From JACDDK01 sp038198445 (GTDB lineage: Bacteria > Actinomycetota > Rubrobacteria > Rubrobacterales > Rubrobacteraceae): DNA of 11,120 nt. This document shows positions 6,072-11,120 of the stretch, in pieces (position 1 is the stretch's first letter; each line of letters starts with the position of its first letter). The notes under the pieces were generated by a model. It did not search any database and had not been told where the DNA came from. It worked only from the letters and a program-made list of their open reading frames with translations. The stretch lies in contig JBBPZZ010000096.1 in the NCBI GenBank assembly GCA_038198445.1, positions 1-11,120 of the forward strand, written 5' to 3'. Both the position numbers and the translations under genes were made by a program.

Positions 6072-6825
6072 CCTGCCGCAGGTGCTCTACTTCGCCCTCG
6101 TACAGTTCGATGGTCCCGTCCCGCGTCTTCAGCAGCAGGGCGCCCTCGGTGTTCAGATCCACGGCGACACCTTCCAGAGTCTCGCCGAAACGTTGCACCC
6201 GCACCCGGTTGCCGAGGGTGCAGTTCAGGGCGCGCCAGTCGTTTAGAACGGCGTCGAAGTTCTGTATGAGATCCAGCTCGGCTCCGAGGTTCGAGAGGAT
6301 GGGTTTCAGGAGTTCCAGGAGGTCCACGTCGCGGCCAAGCTCGGAGCGGATGGTGGCGACTTCGCGGTCGGGGACTGCGAGGTCCTCCGGGTCCAGGTTG
6401 GCGTTCAGGCCGATGCCGAGGATGACGAAGTCCAGACGGCGGCGGCTCTCACCCGGACCGACGCGCTTGGCGGCGACGGGCACGCTCTCGGCGCTGGACT
6501 CAGCCAGGATGCCGCATATCTTCTTTCCATCGACGAGCAGGTCGTTGGGCCACTTGATGCGTGCCTCTACCCCGATCTCCCAGAGCGCCTTCGCCACCCC
6601 GACGGCGGCGGTCTGGGTTATGCGCGCTGCCAGGGCGGCGTCGAAAGCGGGGCGGAGGACGAGCGACATCCAGAGTCCGCCCTCGGGCGAGCCCCAGAGC
6701 CTGCCGAGCCGCCCCCGGCCGCCGGTCTGGACGCGGGAGATCACTAACGTCCCGTGCGGAGTCCCGGCGCGGGCCAGCTCGCGGGCGCGCTCCTGCGTCG
6801 AGCGTAGAGCGTCGTGAAGCTCCAC
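6061..6825 (-). CDS. birA: Biotin-[acetyl-CoA-carboxylase] ligase, catalytic-domain form without DNA-binding domain
   Basis: It activates biotin as biotinyl-AMP and attaches it to the carboxyl-carrier protein of biotin-dependent carboxylases in the cytosol. From GTG 6825 there are 254 residues. The signature TGGRGRLGR (34-42) binds biotinyl-AMP, KWPND (91-95) contains the catalytic lysine region, and GIGLN (137-141) precedes the C-terminal beta-barrel. There is no winged-helix repressor domain, so this is a monofunctional group I ligase. The start is uncertain. The same frame continues upstream for about 20 codons with family-like sequence (LTKDFDAETIQALGSPLARV) but has no ATG, GTG or TTG, and the GTG at 6825 lacks a ribosome site. 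The coding sequence probably begins nearer 6880 at an unusual start or involves a frame change. It follows cobT and overlaps the amidohydrolase remnant. Confidence 0.88.
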   Translation of the reverse strand: MELHDALRSTQERARELARAGTPHGTLVISRVQTGGRGRLGRLWGSPEGGLWMSLVLRPAFDAALAARITQTAAVGVAKALWEIGVEARIKWPNDLLVDGKKICGILAESSAESVPVAAKRVGPGESRRRLDFVILGIGLNANLDPEDLAVPDREVATIRSELGRDVDLLELLKPILSNLGAELDLIQNFDAVLNDWRALNCTLGNRVRVQRFGETLEGVAVDLNTEGALLLKTRDGTIELYEGEVEHLRQDGL

Positions 6826-6881
6826 GACGCGCGCCAGCGGGCTGCCGAGCGCCTGGATAGTCTCCGCGTCGAAGTCCTTCG

Positions 6882-7940
6882 TTAGAACCCCATCTCTTCG
6901 AGTGTCGCCATCTCTCCGAGAACTCGGGCAGCGGCCTGGACTAGCGGCACGGCGAGGAGTCCTCCGGTACCTTCTCCGAGGCGCATCCGCAGGTCGAGGA
7001 GGGGGCTTAGTCCGAGTTTTTCCAGGGCTATCCGCGCGCCGGGTTCGGCGGAGAGGTGGCCGGCGATCATGTAATCAACTGAATCGGTCGCGAGAGCGTG
7101 GGCCACCAGGGCGGCGGAGTCCGAGATCACACCGTCCAGGATGACCGGCACGCCGCACGCGGCGGCCATCAGGACCACACCGGCAAGCGCCGCGTGCTCT
7201 AACCCACCGAGCACGGCCAGGACACCTAGAGGGTCCTCCGGGTCCGGCCGGTGCAGTTCGAGGGCTTCCCGTACCACGCTGGTCTTGAGCATGAGCGTCT
7301 CATCGTCTATGCCGGTGCCGCGACCGGTGACTTCTTTTGCGTCGCGTCCGGTGAAGGCGGCGATGAGGCAGGCGGCGGGCGTGGTGTTGCCGATGCCCAT
7401 ATCGCCGGTAACGAGCAGGTCAACGCCGCCGCTCTCGATCAACTCCTCGGCCACGCCAGCGCCCGCCATCACCGCCCGCGCCGCCTCCTCCCGGCTCATC
7501 GCCGGTCCCTTGCTCAGGTCGTCCGTCCCCGAACGCACCCGGGCCCGCCGGAGCAGCGGATGATCCGGGACCTCCCCCGCCACCCCGATATCCAGCACGC
7601 TCACCCGCGCCCCGACGGTCTTCGCAATGGCATTCACCGCCGCGTCCCCGACGCAGAAATTTCCGACCATTGCAGCCGTTACTTCCTGCGGCCACGGGGA
7701 GACGCCCCGCGCGAGCACCCCGTGATCCCCAGCAGCCACCACGACCGCCGGACTCTCCGCCACCGGCGGCGTAACCTCCCCGGCCATCCCCGCAAGCCTC
7801 ACACCCAGGTCCTCCAGCCGCCCCAGGCTCCCCGGCGGCTTGGTCAGCGTGAGATGCCGCTCCCGCGCCGCCTCCATCACGGAGAGGTCTCCGGCCACTA
7901 CCTCTCCGGCAAGCTCACGCACCCTATCTTCTAAAGCCAT
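6882..7940 (-). CDS. cobT: Nicotinate-nucleotide:dimethylbenzimidazole phosphoribosyltransferase
   Basis: It transfers the phosphoribosyl group of nicotinate mononucleotide to a lower-ligand base such as 5,6-dimethylbenzimidazole, giving the alpha-ribazole phosphate used in nucleotide-loop assembly of cobalamin. Its 352 residues have the expected length. Motifs in order are KPPGSLGRLE (34-43), GDHG (71-74), TGDMGIGNTT (178-187), GRGTGID (206-212) and LGEGTGG (321-327), where E323 corresponds to the catalytic glutamate. The ATG at 7940 has AGGAG (7947-7951) with a 6-base spacer, overlapping the cbiX stop; the gap between the genes is 9 bases. It is the last cobalamin gene before the operon passes into birA. 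Confidence 0.95.
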   Translation of the reverse strand: MALEDRVRELAGEVVAGDLSVMEAARERHLTLTKPPGSLGRLEDLGVRLAGMAGEVTPPVAESPAVVVAAGDHGVLARGVSPWPQEVTAAMVGNFCVGDAAVNAIAKTVGARVSVLDIGVAGEVPDHPLLRRARVRSGTDDLSKGPAMSREEAARAVMAGAGVAEELIESGGVDLLVTGDMGIGNTTPAACLIAAFTGRDAKEVTGRGTGIDDETLMLKTSVVREALELHRPDPEDPLGVLAVLGGLEHAALAGVVLMAAACGVPVILDGVISDSAALVAHALATDSVDYMIAGHLSAEPGARIALEKLGLSPLLDLRMRLGEGTGGLLAVPLVQAAARVLGEMATLEEMGF

Positions 7941-7949
7941 GCCAGTCTC

Positions 7950-8885
7950 CTAGTGATGGTGGTGGTCGTGACCGTGATGATGCCCGGTTTCGTCGGGATG
8001 GTAGTGAGGCGTGGCCGGAGCGCCGACCTTCTCCTCGAAGCCGGGCAGCGCGACCCGGTGGACACACACGTCGCAGTTCATGCGGATATCACCCCGAACG
8101 GCCTCCGTGTAACGCTCTACGAGGAGGTCCGCCACCCGCTCGTGCGGCCCGAAGTAGCCCGCGTAACGCACTTCCACGTCCGGGTTGTCCGCGGCGAAAG
8201 CCTCGCTCTGCTCGCGGATGCGCTCCTCCAGGACGCCTGTGAACAGGAAGTACGAGAAGACCACGACGCGCTTCGCACCGAGCCTCTTGCAGCGTTCGAG
8301 TCCGTCGGCCACGGCCGGAGGGGTCATGCTCACGTAGGCGCTCTCGACCAGGGGGTACGGGCGTCCTTCATAGAAGAGACGCGCCGCCTTCGAGAGTTCC
8401 GAGTTCGCGTCCGGGTCCGAGGAGCCGCGTCCGACGATTAGGACCGCCGTATCTTCCTTCTCGTCTCCGGAGACAGCGGCGGAGATCCTGGCGTCCATCA
8501 GCTCGAGCAATTCCGGCCGGATGCCGAGGGCGCGGCCGTACTGGAAGTCCATGTCCGGGTGGCTCATCTTCTCGCGTACCAGGGTAGCCGGGATGTCGTC
8601 CTTGGCGTGTCCGGCCGCCAGGAGCATCAGTGGCACGGCGGCGACCTTCTTCGCCCCGCCCCCGGCGAGACGGTCCACGCACTCGGAGATGGGTGGACGC
8701 GAGAGTTCGATGAAGCCGCCCTCCACGGCGAGGCCGGGGTTTCGGCGGCGGACGAGATCCACAAGTTCGTGGAACTCTTTTGCGCCGCGTGGATCGCGGC
8801 TGCCGTGGCCCACGATCAGGAACGCTGGAGACTCCTCACTCTTCTTCCCGTTGGCCCTGGTGGTGATATCCACGATGTTCCTCAT
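7950..8885 (-). CDS. cbiX: Sirohydrochlorin cobaltochelatase, long form with Fe-S motif and His-rich tail
   Basis: It inserts Co2+ into sirohydrochlorin, the committed early step of the oxygen-independent cobalamin route. At 311 residues it is the long, internally duplicated form. The N-terminal half keeps the active-site histidines H27 (VGHGSRDPRG) and H93 (AAGHAKDD). In the C-terminal repeat the matching positions are changed (VGRGSSDPDA, R153; FLFTG), so one half is catalytic. MNCDVC (269-274) matches the MxCxxC motif that holds a [4Fe-4S] centre in characterised long CbiX. The last 18 residues contain 10 histidines, a likely cobalt/nickel-binding tail. The ATG at 8885 has GAGGAGG with a 6-base spacer and lies 1 base after the cbiC stop. 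Confidence 0.94.
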   Translation of the reverse strand: MRNIVDITTRANGKKSEESPAFLIVGHGSRDPRGAKEFHELVDLVRRRNPGLAVEGGFIELSRPPISECVDRLAGGGAKKVAAVPLMLLAAGHAKDDIPATLVREKMSHPDMDFQYGRALGIRPELLELMDARISAAVSGDEKEDTAVLIVGRGSSDPDANSELSKAARLFYEGRPYPLVESAYVSMTPPAVADGLERCKRLGAKRVVVFSYFLFTGVLEERIREQSEAFAADNPDVEVRYAGYFGPHERVADLLVERYTEAVRGDIRMNCDVCVHRVALPGFEEKVGAPATPHYHPDETGHHHGHDHHHH

Positions 8886-8886
8886 A

Positions 8887-9471
8887 TCATTCCTCCTCGT
8901 AGTAAATAAGCGCGTTCAACGCCGCCGCCGCTACCGCCGACCCGCCTTTCGGTCCACGGTTGGCTAACGCAGACAGCCCACTCTCCAAGAGCGAATCCTT
9001 CGATTCCGCCGCCCCGACGAATCCGACCGGCAGTCCGACGACCAGCGCGGGCCGCACGTCCATCTCCAGCAACCCGAACAGCGCCGTCGGCGCGTTCCCG
9101 ACGACCCATACAGCCCCCTCGCCCACCTCATCCGCCGCGACTCGAAACCCGGCGGCCGAGCGAGTAATACCGGGCTTTTCGGACATTTCGCGGGCACGAG
9201 GGTCCGAAACGAAGCATCGCGTCTCGCGGGCGGTTATACCGGCGGCGACCATACCTACATCGGTGATAACGGGCGTATCCGCGCGCAGGGCTTCGAAGCC
9301 TCGTTCCAGAGCGGCTTCGTCGAGAACGAGGCTTTCCGCGTACTCCAGGTCCGCGGAGGCGTGGATGACGCGCTCGGCGACGGCGCGGGAGAGCGGCCCG
9401 AGGTTCGATAGGTCCACCAGTTCGCGCATTATCCGGTAGCTCTCGGTCTCTATGGGATGTATACGTCTCAC
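8887..9471 (-). CDS. cbiC: Precorrin-8X / cobalt-precorrin-8 methylmutase
   Basis: It moves the C11 methyl group to C12, forming (cobyrinic) hydrogenobyrinate-type corrin. Its 194 residues start VRRIHPIE, the usual N-terminus of the family. H37 in VIHASADLEY is the catalytic histidine, and VITDVGMVAAGI (68-79) and VGFVGAAESK follow. GNAPTALF and the C-terminal GPKGGSAVAAAALNAL are also characteristic. I chose the GTG at 9471: GGAGG precedes it by 4 bases, and it overlaps the ferredoxin TGA as GTGA. A longer frame back to 9684 reads through the ferredoxin gene and gives non-family, arginine-rich sequence. With neighbouring CbiX and CbiG the substrate is probably the cobalt-containing form. Confidence 0.93.
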   Translation of the reverse strand: MRRIHPIETESYRIMRELVDLSNLGPLSRAVAERVIHASADLEYAESLVLDEAALERGFEALRADTPVITDVGMVAAGITARETRCFVSDPRAREMSEKPGITRSAAGFRVAADEVGEGAVWVVGNAPTALFGLLEMDVRPALVVGLPVGFVGAAESKDSLLESGLSALANRGPKGGSAVAAAALNALIYYEEE

Positions 9472-9671
9472 GAATCCTCCAGCAGGACTTCTATACAGGC
9501 CGAGACCGGACAGACTTCGGCGCACTCGGCGCATCCCGAGCAGCGGTCTTCGAGGACGATGAGGGGCGATCCGTAGTCCCTGGGAGCCGGTTGGATCGCC
9601 TTCTCCGGGCATGTCCTTATGCAGTTTCCGCACCCCGCGCAGGCATCCGTGACGGCGAATACGGTCTTCAT
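9468..9671 (-). CDS. 2[4Fe-4S] bacterial-type ferredoxin inside the cobalamin operon
   Basis: This 67-residue soluble electron carrier has two canonical cluster-binding motifs: C11, C14, C17, C21 (CAGCGNCIRTCP) and C44, C47, C50, C54 (CSGCAECAEVCP), plus a spare C59. The 22-residue linker between the motifs, with RDYGSPLIVLED, is normal for the fold. The ATG at 9671 overlaps the cbiGH stop (ATGA) and its own TGA overlaps the cbiC GTG (GTGA), so it is an integral cistron of the operon. The likely job, inferred from position, is supplying electrons to a corrin or cobalt reduction step or to an Fe-S pathway enzyme such as CbiX. A general ferredoxin that happens to sit here cannot be excluded. 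Confidence 0.92.
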   Translation of the reverse strand: MKTVFAVTDACAGCGNCIRTCPEKAIQPAPRDYGSPLIVLEDRCSGCAECAEVCPVSACIEVLLEDS

Positions 9672-11120
9672 GACAGGTATCCACGCGGCGTAACCATGCG
9701 GCCCGCCACCAGCTTCGTCTGCGAATTTCCCACGATCACGACCGTCAACATGTCCACGTCTTCGGGACGCAGAGAGGCGAGGTCCGTCAGGGAGACGATC
9801 TGTATAGGACGGTAGGCGTCCTTCACGATCCCGACCGGCGTCTCCGGCGGACGATGCTCCAGCAGAATGTTCTTGACCTTACCAAGTTGCCAATCGCGGC
9901 CTTTCGAGCGAGGGTTGTAGAACGAGATGACGAAGTCTCCGAACGCGGCGGCCTGTACTCGGCGTTCGATCACCTCCCACGGCGTCAGCAAGTCCGAGAG
10001 GCTTATGGAACAGTGGTCGTGACCGAGCGGGGACCCGAGCAGCGAAGCCGCCGCATGGGCCGCCGTGACGCCCGGAACCACCACGACGTCCACGTCCTCG
10101 CCCGCAAGCTCCAGCGCCGGTGACGCCATCGCGTACACGCCCACGTCGCCGCTGGAGACGAGCGCGACGCTGCCTCCGGCCCGAGCCTCTGCGAGCGCCT
10201 TCTCCGCCCGTTCGATCTCATCCCCCAGAGGCAGCGTCAGAACCTCCGTCCCCGGTCGCAAGAGATGGCGGATACGGTCCACATACTGGGCAAGCCCGAC
10301 TATCAGTTCAGAAGCGGACAACGCCTCGCGGGCGAGCGGAGGGATCAGGGCCTCATCCCCCGGTCCCAGGCCGACCAAATGCAGCCTTCCCCGCACCGGC
10401 AACCTCCCCACTGCGACCGTCGCGTTCTTCGACTTCCGCTTCTCTACCAGAAGCTCCGCGCCGGAGGAAAGAACCGCCGCCTCCGAGACGCTCGGAGTAC
10501 CGACCGCGTCCTCGACCACACGCGAGGGGTTCGGAACGCTGACCGCCGCAAGCTCTTCGGCGGAGTGGAAACGGAGTGGGACGCCGAGCTTTCGCGCCGT
10601 TTCCAGAAGTCCCGCCTCATCTGACTTCACGTCGATGGTGGCGAGTGCGGCGAGACTCTTTCTGGAGAGCCCAGCTTCCCCCAGAGATGAATCGAGCAGG
10701 CCGAGGATCTCTTCGGAACTCGCGCCCCGGCTGCATCCGACACCCGCGATGAGCGAGGGTGTCCGGTAGACGACTGCTGGACGAGGCGGAGCGGCTATAC
10801 GGTCGGAGATCAGGATGAGAGGCGGCTCCAGTTTCTCCGAGACAACGACGTTCTCCGGCAGCGGACCGAGCGGCCAGCGCCTCTCGGAGACGAAGTTTAC
10901 CCGCTCCCCGGAGATGAGAGCCGCACCGACCTCCGCGACATCCGAGTCCGCTTCCAACGCAAACCCGAGTCGTTCGCCTAGCTGGTCGAGGGCCGGGACA
11001 GCCAGAGAATCGCTTGCCGTAGTGATAACCGGCTCGGTCCCGAGGGTGTCCGACACGCGCCGAGCGAGCGCGTTGGCCCCGCCGTCGTGGCCTCCGGCGA
11101 GCGCGACGGCGAACCGTCCG
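9668..11120 (-). CDS. CbiG-CbiH fusion: cobalt-precorrin-5A hydrolase / precorrin-3B C17-methyltransferase (5' end outside window)
   Basis: The frame is open to the right edge, so 483 residues are visible and the N-terminus is missing. The first part is CbiG. LAGGHDGGAN near the start and GVGCSRGAS (126-134) are its central and C-terminal motifs, followed by TIDVKSDEAGLLETA and the C-terminal PSVSEAAVL/LLVEKRKSKNATVA. CbiG opens the ring of cobalt-precorrin-5A and releases acetaldehyde. A short linker (VGRLPVRG) leads into CbiH/CobJ. GLGPGD (about 250-255) is the SAM-binding loop, and SSGDVGVYAMA, VVPGVTAAHAAASLLG and VISFYNPRSKGRDWQ follow in family order. CbiH methylates C17 and contracts the ring. 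Both enzymes act in successive steps, so fusion is reasonable. The TGA at 9668-9670 overlaps the ferredoxin ATG. Confidence 0.93.
   Translation of the reverse strand, partial: GRFAVALAGGHDGGANALARRVSDTLGTEPVITTASDSLAVPALDQLGERLGFALEADSDVAEVGAALISGERVNFVSERRWPLGPLPENVVVSEKLEPPLILISDRIAAPPRPAVVYRTPSLIAGVGCSRGASSEEILGLLDSSLGEAGLSRKSLAALATIDVKSDEAGLLETARKLGVPLRFHSAEELAAVSVPNPSRVVEDAVGTPSVSEAAVLSSGAELLVEKRKSKNATVAVGRLPVRGRLHLVGLGPGDEALIPPLAREALSASELIVGLAQYVDRIRHLLRPGTEVLTLPLGDEIERAEKALAEARAGGSVALVSSGDVGVYAMASPALELAGEDVDVVVVPGVTAAHAAASLLGSPLGHDHCSISLSDLLTPWEVIERRVQAAAFGDFVISFYNPRSKGRDWQLGKVKNILLEHRPPETPVGIVKDAYRPIQIVSLTDLASLRPEDVDMLTVVIVGNSQTKLVAGRMVTPRGYLS

Noticed and set aside
9472..9684. N-terminal extension of the cbiC frame
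   Set aside because: It reads through the ferredoxin gene in another frame with arginine/proline-rich, non-family sequence; the GTG at 9471 has a ribosome site and fits the family start.
1..11120. CRISPR arrays, insertion sequences, phage attachment sites
   Set aside because: No spaced direct repeats, transposase or integrase motifs were seen on reading; the tRNA 3' end is not repeated nearby.

Overview
The window is GC-rich bacterial DNA with compact, overlapping genes, Shine-Dalgarno-led ATG/GTG/TTG starts, a tRNA without an encoded CCA end and almost all genes on the minus strand. Gene content and protein style suggest an actinobacterium, and from memory of these protein families Rubrobacter or a relative is my best guess. 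No marker gene in the window proves this. The cobalamin genes (CbiG, CbiH, CbiC, long CbiX) belong to the early-cobalt-insertion ('anaerobic') route.

Layout, left to right. (1) 2-193, plus strand: the C-terminal end of a gene cut by the window edge, sulfotransferase-like. It converges on the next operon across a hairpin at 212-244. (2) 273-3633, minus strand: a three-gene operon transcribed in the order nucleotidyltransferase, calcineurin-like phosphoesterase, APC permease. Spacing is 0 and 25 bases or less throughout, and a weak promoter candidate lies at 3663-3691. (3) 3831-4706, minus: a glycine betaine-type substrate-binding lipoprotein with no permease or ATPase beside it, a good sigma70-like promoter at 4797-4825 and a leader of about 83 bases with two small hairpins. 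(4) 4902-4974, plus: tRNA-Arg(CCT). (5) 5011-5255, minus: two very short genes (23 and 58 codons) joined by a GTGA overlap. The second encodes a Cys/His protein that looks like a small zinc-binding protein. (6) 5314-6071, minus: a nitrilase-superfamily amidohydrolase broken by an internal deletion and frameshift into two overlapping reading frames. (7) 6061-11120, minus: a cobalamin operon transcribed cbiG-cbiH fusion (cut by the right edge), 2[4Fe-4S] ferredoxin, cbiC, cbiX, cobT, then birA (biotin ligase) and the broken amidohydrolase.

The cobalamin genes cover cobalt insertion into sirohydrochlorin (CbiX), ring contraction and opening (CbiH, CbiG), methyl migration (CbiC) and lower-ligand activation (CobT). 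The ferredoxin probably serves a redox step of the same pathway. Consecutive genes overlap by 4 bases or are separated by 1 to 9 bases, so they are very likely co-transcribed and translationally coupled.

No insertion sequence, CRISPR array, phage gene or obvious new defence system was found. The items most worth a second look are the two-gene small-ORF cassette at 5011-5255, the broken amidohydrolase, the nucleotidyltransferase-phosphoesterase pair and the missing start codon of birA.
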